Origin: Mercurialis annua
Taxonomy: Eukaryota > Streptophyta > Magnoliopsida > Malpighiales > Euphorbiaceae
Direction: 5' to 3'
DNA length: 64,000 bases
NCBI RefSeq assembly: GCF_937616625.2
Contig: NC_065570.1
Span: 67,235,665-67,299,664 of the forward strand
A program made the position numbers and the translations under genes. Shown in pieces: positions 15,901 through 28,861 of this stretch. How positions within the stretch are numbered: position 1 is the stretch's first letter; each line of letters opens with the position of its first letter. The notes beneath the pieces are model-generated. The model made no database searches. It was not told the DNA's origin and was given only the letters and a program-made list of their open reading frames with translations.

Positions 15901-16029
15901 CAAGAGTGCTTAAATGCCGCAGAAGGGAAAGAAGAAAATGGTGTAAAGGTTGAAGAAAAAATGGCCGAGAGTGTCGTGGAATCTGAAATCTCCTTAGCTA
16001 TGGATGCATTGAGTTTCTCATCGGAATAA
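12956..16029 (+). CDS. DNA-3-methyladenine glycosylase I (Tag/HhH family)
   Basis: Helix-hairpin-helix glycosylase that in bacteria removes 3-methyladenine from alkylated DNA; plant members are nuclear repair proteins. Exons: 12956-13457, 14506-14563, 14680-14763, 14926-15067 and 15667-16029, all in phase, 382 residues. Residues 1-155 are a basic, Ser-rich plant-specific extension. The glycosylase domain (about 160-340) opens with C160, DPYYTAFHDEEWG (H175) and closes with NDHLIGC (H333, C337), matching the four Zn ligands of bacterial Tag. The binding-pocket Trp is kept (ELTWPAIL). The position of E. coli Glu38 appears to be Ser (LSGALAEL) and that of Tyr16 is Phe. An alternative acceptor 16 bases before 15667 would break the frame. 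The acidic tail after residue 345 is not part of the fold. Closest Arabidopsis types from memory: At5g57970 and At5g44680. Confidence 0.92.
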
Positions 16030-16945
16030 TACTCGGCAGCAGATGAAGCACCGGCCAGGTTCAGACATCAGTTTATCCTGATAGCTAATTAACGGCTAAT
16101 TTCAAGGTAGCTATGGAAATGATTTTGTGTATAAAATTTGATGAATTTGCATGGATCATGAATTCCTCCTAGATTGTAGATTACTGAAAACCAATTTATC
16201 AACGCGATGATTGTGTAGTCGAGAGCGCCTGTTTGTCAGAGCCTTGAAAATAGTTGAATCTATTGAAATTTCTGTACAGTTGAAAAGGGTTAGATCCATG
16301 AAAGGTGTGGTAGACAGCTAAACAAAATTAAATGTTGGGAAGTCAATTGAATTGTGACAAAGATTGATGATAGGGAAGCATAATTAGTTAGGGTCCCCTT
16401 GGGATGGGAAGAACCCTCTGTACACAACATGCTTGTTGGCTGTACTTTCTTTAAGCTTTAATTTAGATGATGATTGATGCTCACCCTGTCTCCAATTTCT
16501 TTCACTTTTGTCTCTTCTTTCATCTAGATTATTATTTTTCAACTCATTTTCTGTTTTTGACTTGATGCCTGCCTTGTGATTCAATCTTTTTCAGCTAGCC
16601 AATAGCCTGATAAATAATTATCATCCTTGTAAAATAGAAATGCCGAAATGGAAAATGATTTTTTTTTTATATGAATATAAAATTTTGAAGTTTCAGAAGT
16701 AGATATGAAATGTCGAAATGTAAAAATTATAGTTCTAATACAGACATTATGTGTTGATATCAATAGATTGATAAAAACCAGTTAGTTAAGATGAAGATAA
16801 GCTCTCTGAAATTTGGCAATAAAGGTTCCAGAATGATTGTATAAGAAAAAGGCAAAATCTATATTTTATTTGAATCTCTACACTGTCATATCCTTACATT
16901 GTTCTTTTTCACCCTCTGGCCATAACCTGATATCTTGGATTAGCT

Positions 16946-17380
16946 TTAGTATTGGAAGATAACAAACTGTCGATTTAGTGGCTGCACTTCTAATTTCGAA
17001 ACCATCACCGAGTTCTGATCTAGGGCTATACCCCTCTCCGAGTAAGTGATCGAATGCGCTTTAATGGCCAAGAACAATTGTTGTTTAAAGTCAGCTCCGT
17101 TAATAACTCGGAACCAGATGCTTGTTCAAGGATCTTCCTCATTGAAGAACACCCCGATGTTGCTTAATTGTACCAGCAATATTTTTAAAACATTTGCATG
17201 CGATTCTCCATTGAGAATTATGATGAGGGCAATTCCTCTATAGTTTTTTTAATCTTTTCCAAACTTCATATGATGATTATTCTGCCAAACTACTAAAAAT
17301 TGATAATGTCCTTGATCATCCTAGCTATTTGCCCAGTGAAAATACTTGCCAAGAAATTTCTGAATCGAACCACTTCAGGA
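16946..17380 (-). pseudogene. Decayed coding remnant, family not recognised
   Basis: The minus strand, read in one frame and ending at a TAA (16946-16948), gives about 140 codons with protein-like composition broken by only a few stops. Segments include HYQFLVVWQNNHHMKFGK, then GIALIIILNGESHANVLK, then FRVINGADFKQQLFLAIK and LEVQPLNRQFVIFQY. No start codon or splice sites explain the stops. It looks like the 3' part of a dead gene or retrocopy. I do not recognise the family. Confidence 0.4.
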
Positions 17381-18654
17381 CATTTTGGCTTTGTCCCTTA
17401 AGATGAAAGAAAGTAGTCTTAGGTTGATTTGGTTATCCAGCACACCTTTACTCGGTTACGATTTGTTGTAATTTTTAATGTTTATAATAATATTCCAGTT
17501 TCATTATTTCGTTGCAATTCTAACCTATTTTTTCTAATCAATTTAATTATTCTAATTTTTACTTGAATTTATAAATTAACTTTGCAATTAGCAAAACTCA
17601 TTTAATGTTATCTTCTAATATTGAAAAAAATAAAGTTGTAAAAATCTAATTTTAAATTTTCTAATTTTTCAATGGTTGGAGAAAAAAATGAGTTTGAAAC
17701 TAAAAATGACCAGAAAAACCACTTAAAACTAATCGGTATTAGATTGAGGTGAAAGATTCAAAAAATTAAATTGATTGGAAAAAAAATGACTAAAATTGAT
17801 GAAATTGGATAATTATTACAAAAATTAAAAGTTTTGATTAAAATTGCAACAATCCACAAATGTTTGAATTTATTATGATATTAGGCGTAAATGACATGTG
17901 AAAGAGAAAAGATCTATCGATATGAAATTAGGTTAAAATAACCCACTTTGCATTTGAAAATATAGTTTTTTTCTTAGTAGTTTAATTTTATTTAATTGAA
18001 ATTCTTTATAATTTTTAATATTTGAAAAATATTTAAAAAAAATACAAGGAAAAACAAAATTTCTAATCTAACCTCAAGGATTGATAGCAGTTATCCAAAA
18101 AAAAAAAAACTAAAGGGTAATAAAATTTATCAAATGCTTTAATTGATTAATGGTGACAATAAATCAATTGGTGGGTTGATATGTGGTGCCACCAGCAGCA
18201 GAAGCCTTCAATGCAAGGGATTGCCCCACTACTACTACTACCATCAAAATGTGCATGTACTGCCTCCAGCTTCATGTCCTCCAGTTGCTTTATTTTCTGC
18301 AAGCTCCTTTGCACAATTGTCTATTATTATCAATACTTAAAGTAAAATTTTCTTTTACACTCATACATTTTTAAAGTAATTTTATTATTTGACAAAACTT
18401 TCCTGTACCTTTAAAGCTACCAACTACCCAATCTTAATAATTTTCGATCCACTGCAAAATTAATTAGTGTAACTGTCCTGAAATGGAAATCTTGAAATGA
18501 ATTGGGTCTCCAACCAAGATACAGGAAAAAAAATTGGTGCCAACCAATTTCATGTTCCCACACTAATAGCTATTAAATTAGTCCACAAAATTTCCTAAAA
18601 TGTGTTCAATACCCAGATATAGAACTGTTCCAAAAATACTATAGATTAAGGCGA

Positions 18655-19016
18655 GTTAATAGCATAGACTGTACCAAACCGTTATACCTTATTTCAAATT
18701 AATACCTTAATTTTAAATTGCATCACTAAAGGATCCAACCATTTGCATATGGCTAAAAGCTGACATGGACACCATTTTTAGCACATCCTAATAATATTCG
18801 TACATATCATATGCCGTGTTGTCCAAAATTAGTACATATATTATTGGAATATGCTAAAAATTGTGTCCATGTCCGCTTTGAGTCATCTCAAAATGGCCGG
18901 GTCACTTGATCTGGAGTAACAATAAAATAAATAGTCTCAAAAATATACAAATTGAAACTACGGTACCAATTTGAAACAATGTAGTATAAAGATTTTGTAC
19001 CGGCTATGCTATTAAC
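18655..19016. mobile_element. MITE with terminal inverted repeats over 100 bp
   Basis: The left end gttaatagcatagactgtac and right end gtaccggctatgctattaac are inverted. Pairing continues inward through the segments around gacatggacaccatttttag and its inverse (ctaaaaattgtgtccatgtc), so the element is almost all stem. It lies about 190 bases downstream of the WRKY stop codon and could fall in or near that gene's 3' UTR. Confidence 0.75.
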
Positions 19017-19201
19017 CCAAGGAAAACTAAACAGACCGAGAAAAAAACAAGTGAAAGAAGACAAAAAAAAAAAAGGAAAAGGAAAAGAAACGGCATAAAT
19101 CAAACCTAATCATTCAGTGGTTATTCATTATCTACACAGCTACGTGATTTTCAAGCACACTGACAATTTTTTTATTATGTGATAATCAGGAAAAAGACGA
19201 A

Positions 19202-22200
19202 TCAGCATGGCTTGATTTCAAACCCGATACTTAAAAGAGTTCGAGCTGATTCAATGGCCTTCTCCTTTTCGACACCACCGTCTAACTTTTCACTGGTTAA
19301 CTCACCTTCCTTGCCAACTGACCATTGGGTTGAACTTACTTGGTTCGGCAATGTATCGATTTTCTTTAATTGTAAGTTGTTCATGGAAGCCGGAGAAGCC
19401 GCAGCTACAAGGGGAGCACTTGTCGGACCGTGTCGTTTTTTAGGTACGGGCGTGTCATGGTCATGGACTCCCTTGTAAGTTATAATAACAGCGCTTGTGT
19501 TATCTACTGCTGTTTCGATGTGCTTACGAACTGGACATCCAGCTGATGTGCATCTATAATAGTTCCTGCATTATTTGTATACAGTAAGAAATCAGAACAA
19601 AGAACAAAATCCAAGACTATATTGAATTGGAAGAGCAACTCAGATCAAGAAATGAATAACAAAATTTCAATGGTTTATGAAATCGGGTCCAAGGAATGCT
19701 GCTTCCACAATTAATAGACATTAAGATATTCTGTATGCAAGAAATTCAACCACCAACGAGCTTAACATATGAAATTGAAAGCTACATAAGGTCTATAAAA
19801 ATATACAAATTAAAAAAGCAAAGAATATAAGGTTTCTTATATGCCTACTTCAGTCTCATCATTGCAAAACCATAAAGCCAATGCAGTTGCCCAAAAACTG
19901 AAGTTGCTAACATTAATGGAATAGTTTACCAATCCGAGGACCCATTTAATAATAATAAAAAGCCAATACTATTGCAAGAGTGTATAGGTTTTGTTGTAGG
20001 ATATTGGAAAACACTCGAATAACTAAATGTTGAAAGCTATTTTGTGGAGATTATTTAAATACACGTTTCCCCATAAGCCAGCCACCTCAAACTAGACATG
20101 CTTCAGTTCAGTTGCACCAATTTAGGAGCCAGAAGGCATCAACCTACTACCTGAAAGAAATAACAATATTCTCAGCTGTTCACCAGAAGCTATGATGCCT
20201 TACAGGGTATCAACATTCATTTAAATTGTCTGACACAGTGAGTAACCTCCTTGAAAGACTAGCATCTGTAGTAGACGCTGTAACAAGTAACAATCAGCAA
20301 ACTGCCTAGCCTAAAAAGCGAAATGCTTTAACTTGGCTTTTCAGCTTCTCCTTCATTTGCACATCCACCTTCCTAATGAGGAGGTTATTATGAGCAAGTT
20401 AACTAATTTAGCTTCAAGCGAGAGTACAATATACAGCTAAAAATATTAAATAACCGGATTACGAATATGGGAATTAGCTTTAGAATCAATCCCATCAACC
20501 ACACTTGGCAGAGGATCAACCAATAAAAAACTATAGGCTATGGATAGGAGGTTTATCTAACAATGATGACTGAACTCCAGGAAATTATTAGAGACTTGCT
20601 GCCTTACTGCCATAGATTGAGGGAGATCAAGATATATAATTTGGATGCAACTGCAGCAGAACATGAGTAGGTCGAGATTCAACTATGTGTAAATTTGAAT
20701 GAGGAACTCTGCTCTATAAAACTTCAGACATTTAATTCTCTCATTCACAAATCTCCACAACATACACAAAGCTAGATACCACTCGATTTCCTTTCCCTCT
20801 GAAGTTCCTGCTAGGGCTGGAATATATAAAACACATATTGGGTATACAAAAGACCCAAGACAAAGAGAAGACACGTTGTTAGAACTATTATTATCAAAAT
20901 CCGTAGCAACGAAGCAATACTATATCTACACAAACATACCAACCCCATAAGACTCTATTTTTCTACCCTTTTTAGCCTAACTAAAGGTAGAACTCTTTGG
21001 AGAACAACCTTCAATGCAAAGTATCAACAACTCATTTTATTCCAATCTTTTCTTTGGGGATCCCCCAGAAATCAAACTCCTAAAATAAAGCAGTACCGTA
21101 ATAATTTGCACTTGAAAATGGATAATGGCACAATTACTAGGTGTTAAATGTTAGAAACTGTTCTAGCTCCCATGAAATCCTTCCAAGCCCACCATGGCAC
21201 CTACCAATGTACATGATAAAATGAGTACATCATGTATGTTTGATATAGAGTATTGCGAAACTACCCAATGGAAAATGTTAAACCAGTTTGGAGTTTATCG
21301 TATTACAATTACATTAGTCAAAATCTAAAAGAAGTAAGATAATATGTGCACATCCAGAAAATACAAAATCTAATAGCAAGAGTTTGTACCAGAACAAAGA
21401 GCTCTTAATAGCACAAGCCTTTGAAGATACGCAACAAATTTTCCTTTTAGTTATTAAGAATACTATAATTAGATAAGTAAAGATAAACCAAAAATCACGA
21501 CATTCAAAATCATAGTTGCAGTTTATCTTAAACTGCAACTATGATTTTGAATGTCTAAACTGCACCATCACATATTGAATCTTTAAGAGAATCAGATCAA
21601 GCTTGCCATGCATAACAAAGAAAAAAAAAAGAAAAAAAGATGCACCTGGGATGGGGGTTTCCCTTCACCATTTTTTGTCCATATTTGCGCCATCTATACC
21701 CATCACCTGAAATTCCCACATCACCGGCTGCATGGACGACAAATTTAGGTTTCTTTCCAGGTTTTAAGGAAGTTCCTGAACATTCTAAGCTCTCCTTCTT
21801 CACTCTGGTTAAAAAAATGCAGAGTTTGGAGTTAGGTTGACAGCGTCTTTTTACACTACATCAGAAACAGCTAAACACCACATACAGATTTCAATTCAGT
21901 GGAAACCACATCAAGGGATCTAACCTTCGTTTTGGTTCACGTTCACTGGCATGCTCCTCTTTGATAAGAAATTTTCCATTCTCATCGGATCCACTTGAAT
22001 TCTGACGTTTTTTATCGGGAATGGCTGGCATTTCCTGTAAAGATTCTTTAGACAACGTGGTTTGATTTGAATCTGTAAGCATTCCAGTGGACTGTTCTGT
22101 TATGCTATCGTCCAAAACGGGGGTAGATAACAAAGCAACTTTGCTTTCTCTTGTGCAATTGCTTTTACGAGGTGGATCATGGCTGTGAGCTCCTTTATTT

Positions 22201-25200
22201 ACAATCTCTATCATATGGCCAGAATTATCAGTACATTCAATTTTTTTGGCACAGCAGTCAGAATAAGTGCACTTGTAATAACTTCGAGAACCTTCGGGAC
22301 TCTTCACTTGCTTCTGGCCATATTTCCGCCAGTTATAACCATCGGGCATATGGACTCTCACAACGGGAAGACAAATACTTTTGACTGCTTTCGGTGTACA
22401 CGCATTATTACTAACCTTGGGAGGGGTCAGTCTAGGTTCTGGTAAAGTTGGACTTGGTGCAGATGATATTGGTTGTGTAACAGAAGTTGGTGAAAGTTCT
22501 GACGAGGATGTTGGGCATATAGAAGATTGAAGCTTATTTTGGGTCTGAGCTTCAGCACCCTGGGTTCTTACACTTCCTAAATCTTCTGGTTGTGATCCCT
22601 TATCTTTGTCCTGAAATTATTTTAAGAAAATTTACCATGAGAACAGCAATAAAATTGTCGACACCCTTAAAATACTTTTGACAAAGCACCCAAAGCTCAT
22701 GAATATGGTAGATGTTTACTTATGGAGTGAAAATGGTGTATTGTTTACTCATGGATAGTTATTTAAAATAATCAAACATTATCCTGACTCGAATGCAATT
22801 TAAAAAAGCATAAATTTAGAAGTTTGTCATACAGTAAGGTTTTTGCCTAAAAATATGCCATACTATATAAAATACGGCACATTAACATTTATATGTTTCA
22901 AATCTTGCAGGCAGATGGAGAAAATAGAAGAACAGCAGCTTTTCCAATAAATATAAAAGAGAACAAAATCACAGGTAAATATATTTGGACTTGCCAAATT
23001 GTTCTTGCTCTTGCTCTTGCTCATTTACTCAAAGAACTGTGATATTATAGTAAAGTGAAGATACAGCCTTCCCTATTAATTTTTCATCACAACCTAGTCT
23101 TCTAAGGTTGTACCAACCATTTTCTAATTTGAAATTGAGCACATGTCTCCAACTTATATTGTATTGTGTCATGTAATTGATATAGCTCATACATGCTCCA
23201 AATGGAAACCTTCTTTCTACCTTTACTACTACAAACACTCATGACTTGGGATTTTGATTGAGAAAAGGAGTCGTCTATGTTCTAAAAGAGTAGGATTAAC
23301 AAATCCACTTGACTATAGGATACTGATTGTGATTACAGGCCAAGTGCAATTAGCTGGTTGGTACAGACTCAACAGGAAAAATCACTGCGCAAATTTTATT
23401 TTTATCCAGGTTTCGATTGCAGCAAGCCACGTGTATGCAATGACCTCAACAGAACAGAATCAGAGCTCCCAAATTCATCTATTTGAGCATTACATATTGG
23501 TTTAGAAAAAAGAAACAAAGCTGCTCAACTTAATCAAGTATCAAGCCAACTACTAGAGATGGACAATCTGGAAATATGGATCATTAATATCGTGCAACAT
23601 TTATGGTTAATTCCAGTAGTGTTTAGAAATTCAAATAGAACAGAGAAAGTTGAGTGTTGACATTTTGTCTGCTGCAGTTCTCTTATAAGTGCACTTATAC
23701 CAATTTGAAAACCACACCACACTATTAACTTTTCAAAGGCTTAATTACAAGTCTCTACAAATAGAATGACCAAGTTCAAAAGAAGCACCCAGCCTAAGAG
23801 AATTGTGACTTCTTAGTTCCACTGGAGACGTCTCCATGCCTAAACTCTCAAGTTCAAGCCGCAATTGGAACTAATTCACCCAAACAAGTGATAAATATTC
23901 CTTGAAAATTTAAATTTTACATTTTACATTTTTCCTTTTATCAAATTATTCAATTTTGTTTTCAGACAGGGTTTATTAAAGCTAAACCCCAGATCAAGAA
24001 CTAAAAATCCTCCACTCCAGGTTTTATGTATATAATAAAACATCTGTATTTTTGCATACAAGTCTATTCCAAATTCTATTTCTTCAGCTTTCAAATTTTT
24101 TAACTGTTGGAACCTCAACATGTATAACAGTATGTCAGTACCTTGTTATTTTTCCACCCAAGATAAGAGTTTCTATATATTTCCTTCATCTTTTTAATAT
24201 TGCAGTTTGTTGAGGTAAAGTAAAAGATGTGAAACAATAGAGCTCATCAGAAATCCCAAGTAAAAATGGAAATTTGGGAATCATAAATAGGGAGAATGGA
24301 TTGGCGGCAATACAACGCTGTTGGAGCCTTGGATGAAGAGAGTGCAAAAAAATAGTTCTGAGACATATGGCTCCCACACTTTAGCATGAGAAATAATCAA
24401 GAGTGATGAGATAATTCTTTGATTTTACTTATTCTGATCAGTCTTTCCTTAATTTTTGGCATATTTACTTTGTTAAAAGCCTAGAAAAAATTGGTGAATG
24501 AATTTGCTGTCAAAGAAAGATTACAGCATTATTTTTTTCCTCTCATGTTAAGTCAAAGGTTTTATCCAACACACTAGCACATCATTAAGAAAGAGAGTTG
24601 ATGGTATATTAAGATGCAACAATCCTACTCCACAAGAGAAGCGAGAAGTGGATAGATTCCTTTTGTCTATTAATTAGTATTAACTTCTTCATACATGTTT
24701 TAATAAAAATACTCATCGTCGATATGGTTGATTGCATTAATTCAGGAGAACTCGATCTATACTTCTAGCAATAAAATATTCACTGATTCAAATGTAAAGC
24801 CTGGTCAATGTTTACAGAAACTTCTAGGATGTCAACACCCTCTCTTCGCTTTTCTCATTAAAGTCTTACAACTTCCCCAAGATTATCGACAAAATAAAAT
24901 TTGTAGCCCTATAATTTAATGCAGACCAAATTATAAAAAACATTTCTGTTACGCTGCAAAAAGTTTCTAAGCGGCAAATTCCTAGTTCCAACAGTTCAAA
25001 AAATGGCTAAGCATTTCAACGTTTGACATGCTTTATCCTCCATCTCAGTTTTCCTTACTGTAAGACCTGTGATCCAAACCTTAAACTAGGATGTGTGAAC
25101 CTCTATGCCGTTTTATAACTAGTTGTGCTTACAATTATAATAAACCTGTCCTAGATAAACAAAATTCAATACACCCTAATCCAAGTATGTCACTGACAAA

Positions 25201-25794
25201 TCATAATCAAATCCTAAAAATATTAATATAAATCCTCGAATTCATGCAAACAAATTTTAAACTAAACAAAAATAGAAAAAGTAATAAATAAGTAAATAAA
25301 ATAAATCATATAATCAATAAATACATTAATGAAGCTAAAGACCAGAAAATGAAAACCACCTTGAGTTGAGCATCAATCACGTGCGTTTCCGAAGCTGAAT
25401 AATTATTAATATTATTCTTATTCTTATTCTTCAAACCTGCTAGATCACCAACCAAACAAACATTACTCCACTTCAAAAAGAAACAGATTAAATAAAATCT
25501 CAAAAATCAAACAAAAAAAGACTAACCTACACGCTGATCATTCTCCGGTAACGGAACCGCCGGTAAACCTCCCAATTGCGGCCCCCACAGCTCATCGTCC
25601 ACTTGAGTACTCGATAACTGCTGTTGATGCAACTCGGCAAATTGATCCAGTTGACTCCCTTCTACTTCATCAGTTTCTTCGTCGTCGCTTTCTAATTCTT
25701 CTTCGTCTAGTAAAGCGACGTCGTTTTCTTCACCAACTTGTCGTTTTTGCAGTTGTCGTACATGGATAGCTTCGAGGCTCTCACTGTCTGCCAT
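19202..25794 (-). CDS. WRKY32: Group I WRKY transcription factor, WRKY32-like
   Basis: Nuclear W-box-binding transcription factor with two WRKY domains. Exons in coding order: 25794-25527, 25436-25360, 22610-21925, 21804-21646 and 19565-19202, giving 517 residues, all in phase. WRKYGQK heptads lie at 209-215 and 382-388. Each is followed by a C-x4-C...HxH zinc site (CTYSDC/HSH and CTSAGC/HDH). The last intron interrupts the second domain at the Arg codon of HPR-NYYRC, the intron position typical of the C-terminal WRKY domain. The N-terminus is acidic ([19 protein letters not shown]), and Ser-Pro sites near residues 155-170 could be MAPK targets. The C-terminal ending [16 protein letters not shown] is what I recall for WRKY32. 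Start: the ATG at 25794; the open frame reaches further upstream but with no ATG. Introns 2 (2.7 kb) and 4 (2.1 kb) are long; intron 4 holds a perfect 27-bp inverted repeat. Confidence 0.92.
21499..21555. repeat. Perfect 27-bp inverted repeat with 3-base loop
   Basis: The left arm 21499-21525 (gacattcaaaatcatagttg, then cagttta) and right arm 21529-21555 are exact reverse complements around the loop tct. It lies in intron 4 of the WRKY gene. The perfect pairing suggests a recent origin by template switching, or selection. Confidence 0.9.
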
Positions 25795-27474
25795 TTCCAA
25801 TTCCAACAGAGAGTAAAGCTTCAAAAACAGTTCATTTTTTAATTTATTTTTATAGTCAGAAAAACATTTAGACCCGATTTTAATCAGTGGGTATCGGATT
25901 TTTCATGTCGGAATCGTTTTTTTTTTTAGAAAGAAGTGTGAGAGAGACAAAAGGTGGGGTTAAGAGGGTATAAGTGTCCTTGACTAGAATTGACTCCGGG
26001 GTGGTTTTTTTATTTTATTTATTTATTTATTGGGTGAGTGCGGATAACAGATGCCGTCAATTTCTCCGTTAGTTTAGGTGAGAGAGGATCCGCGTTTCTT
26101 CTGTTGACTTGACGTATTCTTTAACAGCGTAGTTGGCTGTTTGTTGCTGTTACTTCGATTCTGACATAATCAGACGTTTATTTAATTTTGTCCAAATGTT
26201 ATTTATGATCCTTCATTTTAACGTTTTTATCAATTATACACTTTAAATTTTATAATACTAATTCTTTCAACACTAAAATTTAACTTTTTATTACATTTAA
26301 TGGCTGTTTCAAAATTTAGATTTGATATTTTTAAATTTTATGGTTAATGATTAAGATTTAAATTTGAAGTTTTAAAAAACACGGTGATTAACTTGTTTAT
26401 AAGTAATTTATACTCTTATTTGTTAAAAATAGAGAATAGAATTATAGTTTCGTATTAGGCTACACTTAAAATTTGATTCTATAAAATTTAAATTTTTAAA
26501 TTCTTATCTTTTTATAGTTATATGGTTAAAAGACGTAAAATCAAAATTTTAAATAATTCTAAATGATTAACCGGTTAAATAGTTAACCAGTTTATATTTG
26601 AGATTTAGATTTTTAATTTTAAAAATTATAATATTAAGAACAGTTTTATAAATAATGCTCATGAACCGGTTAACCGATTCATGTTCACTTAAACACTTTT
26701 ATTCTAGTCATTATTACTCTATATTATATGCATAAATATTAAAAATGCATAATCCTTTTATAATAATTTTTTTAGAAAAAGAAGACTTAGCTAAATTCAT
26801 TAATTTATATATAATATAATTAATAATAGAGTAATAACCTGAGTTGTTGTTATCAATTTGTTGTTTTAAAAATTATTAATAAATATAAATACGAAGAAGG
26901 GTTAAATCATTAAAAATTAAACTTAAGATATAATTAAGCATTTGATCTAATTTACTTTTAAAAAATAAAAATTATTTATTTAAATTTTAGGAAGTTAAAT
27001 AGTTTTTTATCCATTAAATAATGGTCATTTTTTAAAAACATGTTAAATATAATGAAAAGTTAAATTTATATATGTAAATAGTTATTGTTAAATTTGAGGT
27101 GTGTAATTGAGTGAAGAGTTAATATTTAAGGATATAAATATACATTTAGCCTTTTACTTTTCTTTTGAGTTTGTTTTAGGTGCATGTGTATTGTGCAGTA
27201 GTGACATTGATTTGTCATTATTAATCTAGAACGTTGCTTACTATGGTCCGTTTGATTCAGCGTTTCTTGTACCCGGTAGCGGTTAGCTGGTAACTGATAA
27301 ATTATACTCCCTTCGTCTCAATAGAATTGTCAATTTTATCTTTATCACGAGAAATTCTTATATAGACTCGGTCTATCATGTCATCCGTGGACTAAGTCAA
27401 TCATATTATAACACCTCATTAATATGAGGGTATTCTTGTAATTTCGTTTGTTATTTGCATACACTTTTGAATAA

Positions 27475-28165
27475 CTAGTTTTGCATTACGTGCTATGCAC
27501 GTGGCTCGTAACGTAACTCCTCAATGAACATATTAGTAAATTTATTATAATTATATCAATTTTTTATTTATAATTAATATTAAATTAGTTAAGAATTTTT
27601 ATAAAAATAAATATAATATATTCGGTTATTAAATTTTTTTTCCATACTTAATTTATTTTTCTTTTGGTTTTATAATAATCATAATATATCAATTTTTTAT
27701 TTATAATTAATATTAAATTAGTTAAGAATTTTTATAAAAATAAATATAATATATTCGGTTATTAAATTTTTTTTCCATACTTAATTTATTCTTCTTTTGG
27801 TTTTATAATAATCATAATTAAATAATTAACTTAATTTTATTAATAATATCTTTAAAAATAATAAGATAGAATTTCAAATAATAATATATTGACCATATAT
27901 AATATTTTAATTTTGTAGTTCAATCAAACTAAAAGATAGGTATTCCTACTAATTTGGAGACAATTTAGTTATTTTTTACATACTAAAAATTAAATTGGAG
28001 ATAATTTAGCTACCTATTCTAATTAGGACTTTAATTACAATAGTGATTAATTAAATAACTAATTAGTTAATGACTATAAAACATTTATTTAGTAGTAAAC
28101 TGAAAAGGATTATTCAGTAAATTTGTCTGTCCCCCCCCCATCCGTGCTTTTATATATAGTATAGA
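27475..28165 (-). mobile_element. Nonautonomous Helitron, 691 bp
   Basis: Read on the minus strand it starts TCTATACTATATATAAAAGC and ends with a hairpin (ACGTGC ATA GCACGT), nine bases, then CTAG. The base before the 5' end is A and the base after CTAG is T, as expected for Helitron insertion between A and T without target duplication. There is no helicase ORF. The interior contains a near-identical 133-bp tandem duplication and a run of nine or ten C. Confidence 0.75.
27553..27818. repeat. Two tandem 133-bp units inside the Helitron
   Basis: Unit 1 begins at 27553 and unit 2 at 27686, both with atatcaattttttatttata. They run nearly identically to ttttataataatcata, differing at about one base (ttatttttc versus ttattcttc). 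Confidence 0.9.
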
Positions 28166-28340
28166 TGATATTACAAGAATACCCTCATTTTAATGAGGTG
28201 CTATTATATGATTGGTTTAGTCCACGGATGACGTGGTGGACCGAGTTTACCTAAAAATTTCTCCTTTATCACACAATTTATGAAAAGCAATTATTGTTTA
28301 TAATTTTTGTAAAATTTTCCTCACTTTTATTGTCTTACCC

Positions 28341-28861
28341 CTATTTAATAGGTCTAATCACTCAAAAAACTCTCACCTTTAATTTTTTTTTTCAATTCCA
28401 TCCTGACGTTGAAAATTTGTCAATTTTACCCACTTTTGAATTTTCCATTTTCAATTGTACCCCAATTTTTTAATTTTTGTTAATTTTTTAACTTAAATGA
28501 TGAAATCATTCAATTAACTAAGTTTAAACATGAAATTAAATTCTTTTTTATTCAAAAAAGTACAAATAAGTCCTTTATTTTTAAAAACTAACTAAAACCC
28601 ATAATCATATTAACACTAACTTAAATTCTTAATTAATTTAACCAAATTTAAATAAATTTTAAAAACGTACAATTAATATATGTTAGACATGGAGAATGTT
28701 TTAAACAAATTTCCAAACGAAAAAGACGTTAATTTAATTTTTCAGGATACAATTGAAACACAAAAATGCAAAATAGGGTAAAATTGACAAATTTTCAATG
28801 TCAGGGTATGATTGAAAAGGGGCTAAAAGGTCGGGGTTTTTTTAAGACATTAGACCTATTT
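28341..28861. mobile_element. Inverted-repeat element nested in the foldback element
   Basis: Ends aataggtctaatcactcaaa and the inverse of gacattagacctatt pair. The arms continue for over 110 bp, including gttgaaaatttgtcaatttt on the left and its exact inverse on the right. No coding capacity. Confidence 0.7.

Larger units (their letters stand above)
16030..19201. other. Intergenic region between convergent Tag and WRKY genes
   Basis: Contains the glycosylase 3' UTR (probably to about 16350), a decayed coding stretch on the minus strand (16946-17380), AT-rich DNA from about 17400 to 18140, and a long inverted-repeat MITE (18655-19016) just downstream of the WRKY stop codon. About 18140-18340 is less AT-rich and has a short open frame, but I could not support a gene. 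Confidence 0.6.

Noticed and set aside
18143..18340. Short frame with HYYYYHQNVHVLPP
   Set aside because: A simple CTACTACTAC run explains the Tyr/His stretch. There is no domain, no splice partner and no frame support.
25795..25824. Ten extra N-terminal residues on the WRKY protein
   Set aside because: The upstream codon is TTG. The ATG at 25794 has a good plant context (GAAATGGC).
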